In this document: piece after piece, positions 24,573-34,797 of the stretch | Numbering within the stretch: the first letter of the stretch is position 1 | How the letters are laid out: each line of letters begins with the position of its first letter | NCBI RefSeq assembly: GCF_963583255.1 | Contig: NC_084804.1 | Coordinates: 34,326,953 to 34,390,952 of the forward strand | DNA length: 64,000 nucleotides | Reading direction: 5' to 3' | From: Pyrus communis | Taxonomy: Eukaryota; Streptophyta; Magnoliopsida; Rosales; Rosaceae | Program-made: the position numbers and the translations under genes | The notes under the pieces: generated by a model | Database searches by the model: none | Seen by the model: only the letters and a program-made list of their open reading frames with translations | What the model was told of the DNA's origin: nothing

Positions 24573-26356
24573 CACTACTAGAAAAGAGGCTATTACTGGC
24601 AATGTAAAAACAAACAAAAACCTAATTACTATTGGAGTTTTGGTAAAAATCAAACATCAAATCATGTAATGTCGAATAGGAAAACCGACACCTTTGCTAG
24701 CATCACGAAAAAGGTATTGATGTCGGTTAGTCCCCTTAATCTGCCACCAAGTAGCATCAATTAAAAGTGACATCGAGGCTCACGTCGGTTACAAGCGAAA
24801 TTAAGTACTGACAAAGACTGGCAGATGGAATAGACTGGTGTTGGTCCTAACCGACACCATCTAACAATTTGAAAAATATAATAACTAAAATAATGTCACC
24901 CATAAGCGACACCACAAACTTTTAATAATAATAAAAAATATATATATGTCTCAATTATTAATAATAATTACCAAAAGTTAAAAATATATAGAAACGGAAT
25001 ATGTTTAGATTTGAGAAATGTGGATTGGGAAATCACCTCGGTGGTGAGGTAAATAGGAGCACCGGTACCAGTACATTGGGCGTAGCGTCCCTTTTCGAGG
25101 AAACGAGCGATACGGCCAACGGGCAATTGGAGGCCAGCTTCAACTGACTTAGACACCGACTTCTTCCTTTCTCCAAGTTTTTGGGGAAATGAAAACAATT
25201 CGTTTAGGAGGGAAAACAAATTGTTATTCCCTCAAAATTCAAAAAGTCACTTTTGTTTTCCTACATTTTCCAATCTAAGCACACAGATCTCCAAATCACA
25301 CTAATTTTCTCACTGATTTCGCATCCAAAACACATCGAAATGAACAAAACCTACATTCATTTTTCAACCACGGTGTGGATTCTAAGATTACATGCAAGCT
25401 CGAAACCAAGCTAGAAAACGGAAACTAAAATGAGAGGGAGTAGTTGGAGGCTTACCAAGTCGAGAGCTCGAGAACTAGTTGGGGTACGCGATCAACAGTG
25501 GTGGAACCCATTATGCAGAACTAGAAGCTCTGTGCGTGGAAACGGAGAAGTGCGTCGGTGGGATAGAGGGAGATGTGCAGTGGAGAGATGGAGGAAGGGA
25601 TAAAACTTGGCTAGTTTTGATTTGTAGGCTAAAAGGAGATGTTTGCAGTGTTTTGATTTGTGGATTTTCAAAAGAGAAGAAGATGGAGGGATGGGAAATG
25701 GAGAAGTCGAGGAAAAAGAGAGAGAATACGAAAGAGATAGAGGGATGAAGGAAGGTTGAATGGGTGGGTACAAAGAGAGACGGAAAATAGAGGGGGTGAA
25801 GAAGAACATGTTAGGAAAAAAAAAAACAAAAAAAACAAAAAGGAAGTGAGAGAAATAAGGCATGTGTGTCAGAGAGAGAGAAAGAAACCCATGTAAGGGA
25901 ACCGGCCAAAGAAGGAAAGAAAAAATTATGTGATGTGTGTGTAAGAGGGAGAGAGTCACGTGAAGTAATGGGAGGAGAAGGATAGTGTATTAAAAAGGGG
26001 AAATGTCTGATAGATGCTAACAAAAGTGGGTTTTAAAACCCAAATAAAACATTCAAATCCCCAATGCAATTATTAGTGTCGACTACAACCGACACCAGGT
26101 TTTACAATATTTAAAAATAATTATTAATGTCGGGTACAAGCGACATGATTCTTTTTTTAACCGACACTAACTTTATGTCGGTTATAAGCGACATTAATAG
26201 TTTATGTCAGTTATAAGCGACATAGACATTTTATGTCGGTTATACCCGATAGTAATTTCAACACCATGTAAAGAGTGTCGGAAATGTCTTATCCACCAGT
26301 ATATTATATAAAACCAACACTAACCAGTGACACAATAAGCCACTTTTGTAGTAGTG
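24573..26356. mobile_element. Small non-autonomous CACTA element with perfect 3-bp target duplication
   Basis: Left end CACTACTAGAAAAGAGGC; right end, read inward, CACTACTACAAAAGTGGC. Flanked by act on both sides (24570-24572 and 26357-26359). Subterminal repeats built on tgtcggttataagcgacat are dense at 26070-26330 and in the mirror position near 24680-24900. No transposase. The interior holds a histone H2A fragment on the minus strand. It is inserted in the 5' LTR of the nested LTR element: the LTR sequence ctctgggtact|ctggggcttcac resumes directly after it, matching the uninterrupted left LTR. Confidence 0.9.
25037..25171 (-). pseudogene. Captured histone H2A fragment
   Basis: The minus strand encodes [22 protein letters not shown], continuing [21 protein letters not shown]. 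This is the N-terminal half of plant histone H2A (canonical: [42 protein letters not shown]). About seven residues after PIYL are missing and the frame then meets a GT that may be the old intron donor. Substitutions at conserved sites (K to E, F to L, R to C) and loss of the second half make it a dead fragment. In the intact protein this stretch holds the start of the histone fold, including helix 1. The upstream sequence to about 25480 may be the captured promoter and leader. Confidence 0.8.
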
Positions 26357-28295
26357 ACTCTGGGGCTTCACAAAGACGGTGGAGAGGAATGGGAGGTCTA
26401 TAAGGGTGGGGGTGCTGCTGCGCCATCACCGGGGTGCTTCTAAGGGTGTGCATAGGTGCGGGTTTGATAGGCGAGAGAGGGAGAGAGAGAGAGTGAGAGA
26501 GAAGAGTGAGCTAAGTGAGTCCCGAGGCAAAAGAGAGATAGAAGATGAGTTGGGGTGATGCCACGTGGCAAACGGAGAGATAAGAGAATCTAAAAAGGAG
26601 GGTCCGGATTGGTTAAGGAAGGGGACTGAATTGAAAACTTCAAATACTTTTAGGGGAAAAGTAAAATTATGAACTAAATTTGGGGAGGGGTTTTACATTA
26701 AGCGAGAAATATTGATATTCATCGTGCAAAGTTTTTAAAAAATAATAAAAAATTATGAAAATAACTATATTTTAAAATTTATAATATAAAATTAAATAAA
26801 AAAAGAAAATAAATTGGTTTAGGTGACAAAATATTTGGATTTCGTCGCACAAAGGTTTAAAAAAATAATTTTTTATTTTTGTAAAGACTTTGCGCGACGA
26901 AGTTTAAAATTTTGTCGCGCAAAGTAACTTTACGTGACGATGTTTGTTTCATCATCAAGACTTTGCACGACAAAGTTCAAAATTTCGTTGCTTAATGTGA
27001 CTTTGCACTTCGATGTGTGTTTCGTCGTGCAAAATTTCATCATGCAAGGAATTTTTTTATTAGTGATGGTACGGGTACACAGCCATGGTGGCATCCATGG
27101 CAATGATGCTAGGGCATATGTTAGTTTCTCTTCATATGTTCTCCCATTATTGGCACGAAACACCACCTTAATAGTATACCTTTGTCATACACGTTTCTTT
27201 CGCTAAAGAGGCTCATTTTTGCCAATATAGTTAGTGACTAGAGGGTTACTGTTAACATTTTTTTAGTGTCTATTGGAATTTAAAAATACAGATATAAATA
27301 TGTGAAGTTGCGATTGTTTTGAAGCATATGTGGGTTAATTAAGTCAGTTGGGCGTGACGGTTGCTTTCCTGCATGTGTACGTTTTCTTGTCATCAGTCAC
27401 ACAGTTTAGGTACCCTAATCTAATCGTATTCCTTTTATATTGTTAAATTAAACAAAACCAACGCTCCCTCCCCCAATATTTTTTTAAACTAAAATCATGT
27501 TTACACAACCAAGTAATCTTGGAAGTAATACACAAGAAGGAGCTCTCCTTCAACTTCTTTGTATTAAAGAATGTGCAACAGTAATGAAACTTATCTCTCT
27601 CTTTTTACTCTGTAAAACATCACACACAAATCCAAGACTTAACTAGGTCATTGTGTTTGGGGTGCCAATTTTATGTATCTAATTAATTAGATTAACACAA
27701 ATACAACACGATTATAAGTCGTCATGTCCGAGATTACCAACTCAAACGTGACTAATTATTAAATAGGTAACACGGCACGGCACACTTGACCTATTGCATT
27801 GGCATTCAAGCATGTTTCAGATGATGTTTAAGATTGTGAAACCCACAGAGGTGCCAAATAACACTGGCAGTCAAGTTTCCACCTTCAGTCACATTGGCCC
27901 CCATTGCATCTATCACTTTGCTAAGAAATGGCATGATAACCTAGTCATTCCCAAAAACCTCATTTCACTAATTAATAAGTACTTCTACAATCAGCAAACT
28001 TATTCCAAATTCTACTAAACAAATGATGAGCCAGTTTTCCATGTATTCAAACTTAATTTGTCCTTGTCTCCGAATTCATTTATTTATGACAAGTAAGATA
28101 CTGAGATGTATTGGCACTATCTTTCCCAATTAAACTTGACGAACGAGTTCAGTAACCCTATAACGTCATTGCTGATTAGTTTTCAGTTGACACTGAATTA
28201 TAGCTAAATTATTCCCCAACCAATAAAGTTGAGTGGCACCTTCCAATTTCACGAAGAAATTCATGATTAATAGAGAGAAAAAGAGAAAAGACAAG

Positions 28296-28471
28296 GAATT
28301 AAAAACATGTTTTCCTTCAAAGGGAACATAAAATACAAGGTCCTGATACTGGCAGACATGAGCTAGAAGTTGCTCTATGTTTCTGTCCTTGGCATTGACG
28401 GCCTTGTAGAAATCTTGAACCGACAAGGCGACAACACAGAAGGTGGAAGTGGAATAGACGCTATGCCACAC
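28296..28471 (-). pseudogene. Exon fragment resembling an NTF2-like / DUF2358 protein
   Basis: The minus strand gives VQDFYKAVNAKDRNIEQLLA and then CQYQDLVFYVPFEGK. This matches the start of plant NTF2-like (SnoaL-fold) proteins of the pattern V..FY..(I/V)NA.D...........YEDL(V/I)F..PF.GR. Nothing matching the rest of the domain is found nearby, and the open frame continues into AT-rich sequence, so this looks like an isolated or decayed exon. The match is from memory of the family pattern and is suggestive only. Confidence 0.35.
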
Positions 28472-31242
28472 GATCCATCGTCACTACCAAAAACTCTCCA
28501 TTTATCCTTTTTATTGCAATTCTTCTAAACATTTGAAATTAATTTTGGCTGCCACGATCTTCCGCTTAATGATAATTGGTTAGTTACTTGGTTGCTGCTG
28601 ATATGACTTGCTGCATTGAGTGCTGATGGAAAAGGCACAATAATGTGTTGAAGTTGTGGCTCTTTTTTGAGGTCAGGATAATGTGACCATGGCTGAGAGG
28701 CCATGAATTACAAGCTAAAAAAATTGTTTGAGAGGAAGGAGAGAAGATTGTTAGACATCTTCATTAACTGTGATGAGAAATAAACCAATTGCAAATGAGG
28801 CAAGGAATTGATATTCCATATACAGTATCTAAGATGGAAACAAAATTCTGGCCCAAATAATTGATCATGAAATAGCCTGAGTGGGCTGTTCTCAGAGTGT
28901 GGGCTGATCTTGCATTGAAAAATAATTAAGATTGGAGCTGTATTGAGCATCAAAGCCACTCAAAATAACTATGTCACCTCAAAAATAATCAAGCTTAGAA
29001 CTTCGCAAGACTCCAAGGTCCTCCTGCACTCATTTCTGTACAAATTTTCCTTTGTGTTTTGTTTTTTATCGTTGGGTGCATGATGACTTACAGTTTTCAT
29101 TGGTTGTTGACAAACAATACAATATTTATAAAAATATTTTACAATGAGCCAAAAAACATCGAATTTAATAAATACATGCCCATACAATGTTGCTGGACAC
29201 AACTAGATAACAAACTCATCACAAATATATATTGTCTTTGCATCCATGTCAGTAGAACTAGAGACTTTCTCCAACCAAATACAAACAATCACCGCTAAAT
29301 TGATATACAAAGGGCTTCTAGTTTAGATGTAATTAATAGTATTCACTAGAAGTTTCACATTATTTCTTGTGCTATTGTGACAACATCAATAGAAGTGTCA
29401 ATGTTATTTAAGTTGAGAAGTGATGGCATGTCTGACCTTTTTGTTTATCTATGAGGTATGTTGAGCTTCTTGCATTTTTTTCTGGTACGCATGTGTCTCC
29501 AATATTGTTCATTTACTATTCATGCAATTTAGTTTATACTTTTATAGCAATTTCTGACCTCTTTTAATTCCCTTTTCTTCACCATCTTAATTAGCTGGAA
29601 AGTGTTATGGGAGCAGTATATATCAAGCAAAACCACAAATGCAAATTGAATTAGTTTTGCAAATTAAAATCACTCTCAGTGGGCTACCAAATGTAGTTGG
29701 GGGATCACTTGCCCCCACCATCCATACATTACTTATCTCCTTACAGATATCCACTTGTTTCCATTTCACATTGAGGAGACATCCTTATGAGACCCCTACC
29801 CTAATGATACATCATTTTCCTTATTCTTTTCTGTTTGTATGTTTCCTATATTCCCAAAATTCTCCTCATTGGCACACTGACTAGAGATTCCCTATATTGT
29901 AGGCCTCTAGACCCAAGTATGTTCACTTTCCATCTTCTTCAAGAGTTCTAGTGGCTTCCGCTACAATGAATTCAGCAATTGAATTCTTTAAAAGAAATTA
30001 GCGCAAGATCTTTTAAAAACATCTGGTCATTGAATTCAGCAATTTATGCTTCCGCTACTTCCGCTACTTGAGCATCCACAATAATAGAAAAAGGAAAAAC
30101 AAAAGCAAGCCAGGGAGGTGCATGTAAAGCTTTAATTAATTGACTGCATGAAAAGGCCAAATCTGTGATGCTTTTGCATTGGGGTAGCAGTGTTGGGGAG
30201 GTTCATGCATGAGGAAGGAAAAGAGTCTTTTTTCCTTGAAGAGGCATGGACCTATGTTGTTGTCCCTTCACAAAACCACTTACATGAGAGATGAACTACT
30301 TTATCAATACAACATGATATCTTGAGTCCTCACCATGCTCATATCACATAGAAAGTTGAAGTGTCACCTCTTTTTTATCTTTTTCATTTTTTTTTTTTTG
30401 GGTCTTTCCTCTTTTGGGTTAGGAGGGCTGCTTAGTCATTTTCACTGTATGGATTGTTATACAATTAACTGATAAGATGAGCAATCATTATTTGAAAAGG
30501 GATTTACAGTGAATCCATCAAACATTTGAAGAAACTTACAAAGAAAAACAGTATAACTGAAAATTTGAAACCCAGCAGAACAATAGCAAACCACATCAGA
30601 TGTCAAGTAAATGACTAAGCAGTGGAACATGCATCTGTGTAGAAAGTAGCTTTTGTTTATTTTATCACTCAGGCCACTTAAAAGAACTGTTTGATAAGCA
30701 TTTCGGGTTTAGTTTTCACTTATTGTGCTTGAGATAGGGCGAAGTGTATGGGGTAAATGTGGGATGAAGAAATGTGGTGAAGAGCGTGAAAGAAACCAAG
30801 AAATAAATGAAAACAAAATCTTGAAAGTGAAACTACTAGAAATAATTTTTGGTTTATGATTTTTAATTTTTACTTTCCATACGCATTTATTCTACATCAC
30901 TCGCACCATCACTCATTCACTCTTTTATATCCCTAATCGCTCCCATATATTTCCACTCTATTTCTAACACAAAAATGAGAACTAAAACACAATACATGAA
31001 ATGGATATCAGACGATTTACTTTATACTGTCTAGTAGTGATTCTGCCTCACATAATTTATATTTATTATGTCATTAGTTTTAACTAATTTCCAAATGTTA
31101 AGAGAGGCAAAACAAAAATTTCTATGCCCAACAGAAAAGAAGGCGAACAGTATAAACTTGTCAATTTTACAAAGTGGGACGAGCCTCTCATAACCTCAAT
31201 CATACAAACTGCAATTACATCCCTTCATGCTCAAAATAGACT

Positions 31243-31243
<1 letters not shown>

Positions 31244-31294
<51 letters not shown>
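31244..31294. repeat. (AT)n microsatellite upstream of the receptor kinase
   Basis: About 25 AT units, ending 110 bp before the receptor-kinase start codon, so probably in the promoter or 5' UTR. Likely length-polymorphic. Confidence 0.95.
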
Positions 31295-31296
<2 letters not shown>

Positions 31297-31403
31297 CCCA
31301 ATCTATCAATGCAACTATGCTATGTCGCTCAATTGGAAAACCAACTTAAAAGATTTGTAAGTGTACATCTCTTTAGTTCTTTGAAGGATCACATGTAGAG
31401 AGA

Positions 31404-34400
31404 ATGAAAAATAGCAGTGTTGTTGCCAACCTCATCATGCCAAGCAATTCAATCACTATCATTCTTTTGCTTCTCAGCATCTTTCTGTTTCCTTCCATCT
31501 CTGCTCTGAACCAAGAGGGTATCTCCCTCCTTTCATGGCTTTCAACCTTCAATTCTTCTTCCTCTGCCGCCTTCTTCTCTTCATGGACTCCTGCTGATCA
31601 GGATCCATGCAAATGGGATTATATCAGATGTTCCAGTAACGGGTTTGTTTCCGAAATCAGAATCATCTCGATCCATATTCCTACTAGCTTCCCAATCCAG
31701 CTCCTCTCCTTCAACTATCTCACCACTCTTGTACTCTCAAATGGGAACCTCACTGGAGAAATCCCACGCTCGATTGGAAACTTGTCTTCGCTTATCACCC
31801 TTGATCTCAGCCTCAATGCTCTAACAGGAGATATTCCACAAGAGATAGGAAAGTTATCCAACCTGCAGTTGTTATCACTCAATTCAAATTCATTGCATGG
31901 TGCAATTCCCATAGAAATTGGAAACTGTTCAAAGCTTCAACAGCTTGAAGTGTATGACAACCATCTATCCGGAAAGGTTCCTGCAGAAATAGGCCAGTTG
32001 TTAGCTCTGGAAGTTTTTCGTGCAGGCGGGAATCCTGGAATTCATGGAGAAATTCCAATGCAAATATCAAAGTGCAAGAGTCTAACTATTCTTGGCCTTG
32101 CAGCTACCGGAATCACAGGGAAGATTCCAAGCAGTGTTGGAGAACTAAAGAATCTTCAAACTCTTTTGGTCTATACTGCAAACCTCACAGGTGACATCCC
32201 TCCTGAAATTGGTAATTGTTCAGCCTTACGAAAATTGTTTCTGTATGACAACCAGCTTTCTGGTCAAATTCCTGGTGAGCTTGGTCTGTTGAAAAGGCTT
32301 AAAAGCGTTCTGCTATGGAAGAACAATCTAAGTGGAAGCATTCCGAGTGCACTAGGGAACTGTTTGGATTTGATAGTTATCGATTTCTCAATTAATCATC
32401 TGAGTGGTGAAATTCCTCTCTCTTTTGCAAATTTTGTGGCACTGGAGGAGTTTCTGCTGTCTGAGAATCAGATATCAGGCAACATACCACCTTTATTCGG
32501 AAACTTTTCAAACTTAAAGCAACTTGAATTGGACAACAACAGATTTGTGGGCGTGATTCCACCTGTCATTGGGCAGCTAAAAGAACTTACTCTGTTCTAT
32601 GCCTGGAATAATCAGCTCCATGGAAGCATACCAAATGAGCTGGCCAATTGTGAGAAACTTCAAGCGCTGGATCTTTCACACAATCTCCTCACTGGGTCAG
32701 TTCCAAGTTCTCTCTTTGACCTCAAGAACTTAACTCAATTGTTGCTGATATCAAATCAATTTTTAGGAGAAGTTCCAAGGAATATCGGTAGCTGCACCGG
32801 CTTGGTCCGCTTAAGGCTGGGATCAAACAACTTCACAGGCCAAATTCCATCAGAACTTCGACTCCTGCATAGATTGAGCTTCCTTGAATTGTCAGAAAAT
32901 CAATTTACTGGGGAAATTCCTCCTGATATCGGAAACTGCACTCAGTTAGAAATGGTTGACTTGCATGGAAATCAGCTGCAAGGCATGATTCCTTCGTCTT
33001 TGCAATTCCTTACTGGTCTTAATGTTTTAGACCTTTCCATGAACCAGATAGAAGGCACGATTCCTGAAGAGTTGGGCAAGCTAACATCCCTAAACAAACT
33101 GGTCATCAATGGAAATCGCATCACAGGTTCCATTCCTAAATCATTGGGCCTATGCAAGGATTTGCAGTTGTTAGATATGAGCAGCAACAATATCACTGGC
33201 ACCATCCCAGATGAGATCGGACGCTTGCAAGAGCTAGATATTCTCTTGAATCTGAGTTGGAATTCTCTGAGAGGCCCCATTCCAGAAAGCTTCTCAAATC
33301 TCTCAAAACTCGCCAATATGGACCTCTCCCATAATTTTTTGACAGGAAGCCTCAGAGTACTGGGTAGTCTTGACAACCTCGTGTCCCTAAATGTCTCACA
33401 CAATGACTTCTCAGGTCCACTTCCCAATACTAATTTCTTCAAAGACATTCCACCAACTGCATTTGCTGGTAACCCGAAGCTGTGTATCAACAGAAATCAG
33501 TGCCAATTGAATGACAACCTGCACGACAAGAAATCAATCAGATATCTACTTGTTTGCGTTCTTCTTAGCGTGACTGCAACCATCATGGTCATGCTCACTG
33601 GAATATTTTTATTTGTCAGAATTTGTGGAATCACATTTGGGATGCACAGTGAACAAGAAAATGATCTGGTGTGGGCTTTCACCCCATTTCAAAAGCTTAA
33701 TTTTTCTGTTAATGATATTGTGACTGGGCTATCAGAATCAAACGTTGTGGGAAAGGGTTGCTCGGGAATGGTTTATCGTGTGGAAACTCCAACGAAGCAG
33801 GTCATTGCAGTGAAGAAGTTATGGCCGGTAAATAATGGCGAGCTCCCAGAGAGGGACTTGTTTACGACAGAAGTCCATACTCTTGGATCAATTAGGCATA
33901 AAAACATAGTGAGGCTTCTGGGGTGTTGTAACAATGGAAAAACCAGACTTCTTTTGTTCGATTACATCGCGAACGGGAGTTTGGCCAGCTTGCTACACGA
34001 GAAGAGGCTGTTCTTGGATTGGGATGCGAGGTACAAGATTGTACTGGGAGCAGCTCAGGGTTTAGCTTATCTCCATCACGATTGTATACCTCCAATAGTT
34101 CATCGAGATATCAAGGCTAACAACATCTTGGTTGGACCACAGTATGAATCTTTTATAGCAGATTTTGGCATTGCAAAGCTTTTGAATTCTCCAGAATGCT
34201 GCAAAGCCTCCAACACAGTTGCAGGTTCTTATGGCTACATTGCTCCAGGTAAGTGTAAATCACTCGGATTCTTTCATAATCCGTTCATATGTTTATTAAG
34301 GTTGTCGATTAATTGAACATGATGGTTAATACATTATTGCAGAATATGGATACAGTTTGAGGATCACAGAGAAGAGCGATGTGTATAGCTATGGAGTGGT

Positions 34401-34797
34401 CCTCCTGGAGGTCCTGACCGGGAAGGAACCAATGGATAACAAGATCCCGGAAGGTGCCCATATTGTCACTTGGGTGAATACGGAACTTAGAGTAAGGAAA
34501 AGAGATTTCACATCAGTTCTAGACCAGCAGCTAATTTTGCTATCAGGGACACAAACCCAAGAGATGCTTCAAGTGCTTGGGGTGGCTCTTCTCTGTGTGA
34601 ATCCTTGCCCGGAGGAAAGGCCAACTATGAAAGATGTAACAGCAATGCTCAAGGAGATTCGACATGAGAACGAGGATTGTGAAAAACCAGATTTTCTTGG
34701 CAAAGGAGTTGCTACAAACCGAAACGCTACAGTTCACAGTTCTAGTTTCTCCAGGTCATCTGAACCTCTAATTGGATCACCTTCTTGTTCTCCATAA
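31404..34797 (+). CDS. LRR receptor-like serine/threonine kinase, class XI, RGF-receptor (RGI/RCH) type
   Basis: Two exons, 31404-34248 and 34343-34797, joined across a 94-bp GT-AG phase-1 intron that splits the APE-motif codon; 1099 residues. Order: signal peptide about 12-35, LRRNT_2 domain (SSWTPADQDPCKWDYIRC), 24 LRRs to about residue 665, transmembrane helix about 714-738, kinase domain from about 775. Kinase residues are complete: GKGCSGMVY loop, AVKK lysine near 803, HRDIKANNIL near 898, IADFGIAK near 920, GSYGYIAPEYGY, SDVYSYGVVLLE. It is an RD kinase. An RAGG tetrapeptide at 206-209 matches the RxGG motif reported for RGF peptide recognition in Arabidopsis RGI receptors, at the same LRR. 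Expected role: plasma-membrane receptor for sulfated root meristem growth factor-type peptides. Assignment to class XI is firm; RGI-like is likely; ligand is inferred. A second in-frame ATG at codon 12 directly precedes the hydrophobic signal and could be the true start. Confidence 0.9.

Larger units (their letters stand above)
17738..26697 (-). mobile_element. Degenerate LTR retrotransposon inside the CACTA element
   Basis: Two related blocks, 17738-18929 and 23653-26697, behave as LTRs. Both end (plus strand) in tttggggaggggttttaca. Inside the left block lies a polypurine tract (18930-18945), and inside the right block's far edge, before tgacacgcc at 21388, lies an initiator-Met-type primer site (21373-21384). 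This gives a minus-strand element with its 5' LTR on the right. The left LTR is truncated (no tgacacgcc end), so no target duplication can be checked. The interior, 18946-21372, has no recognisable gag or pol. LTR divergence is obvious by eye, so it is far older than the Athila-like element. Confidence 0.65.
21388..26697 (-). repeat. 5' LTR of the nested element, split by two DNA transposons
   Basis: Runs from tgacacgccccgaacc at 21388 to ggggttttaca at 26697. Removing the hAT-like insertion with its duplication (1065 bp) and the small CACTA insertion with its duplication (1787 bp) leaves about 2.46 kb. It contains a tandem duplication of 478 bp (23105-23582 and 23583-24060) and a shorter repeated unit of about 60 bp (ggcccaataccagcaccatg and related) at about 22938-23050. 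Confidence 0.65.
16396..27065. mobile_element. Hollow CACTA-type DNA transposon hosting nested insertions
   Basis: The left end begins CACTACTACAAAAAACAC. The right end read inward on the minus strand begins CACTAATAAAAAAATTCC. Both flanks carry many copies, in both orientations, of a subterminal motif around TTTGCGCGACGAAA (about 16420-16700, 17400-17670 and 26700-27060), the hallmark of CACTA elements. The flanking trinucleotides are gtg and atg, so the expected 3-bp target duplication is imperfect. No transposase (TNPD/TNPA) is visible; the element's own sequence is about 1.7 kb and the rest is an inserted LTR element. It is non-autonomous. The right terminus is weaker than the left, so this pairing is likely but not certain. 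Confidence 0.65.
27066..31403. other. Intergenic, mostly without recognisable features
   Basis: About 4.3 kb upstream of the receptor kinase. Apart from an NTF2-like exon fragment at 28296-28471 and the microsatellite at 31244-31294, I see no coding domain, RNA gene or clear transposon ends. The proximal part must contain the receptor-kinase promoter. The block 30660-30960 resembles the common 'gtttgataa' MITE family seen at 35188, but its ends are unclear. Confidence 0.5.

Noticed and set aside
25492..25959. 155-codon minus-strand ORF, Ser/Phe/Pro-rich
   Set aside because: It is a shadow of the GA-rich interior of the small CACTA element with no domain.
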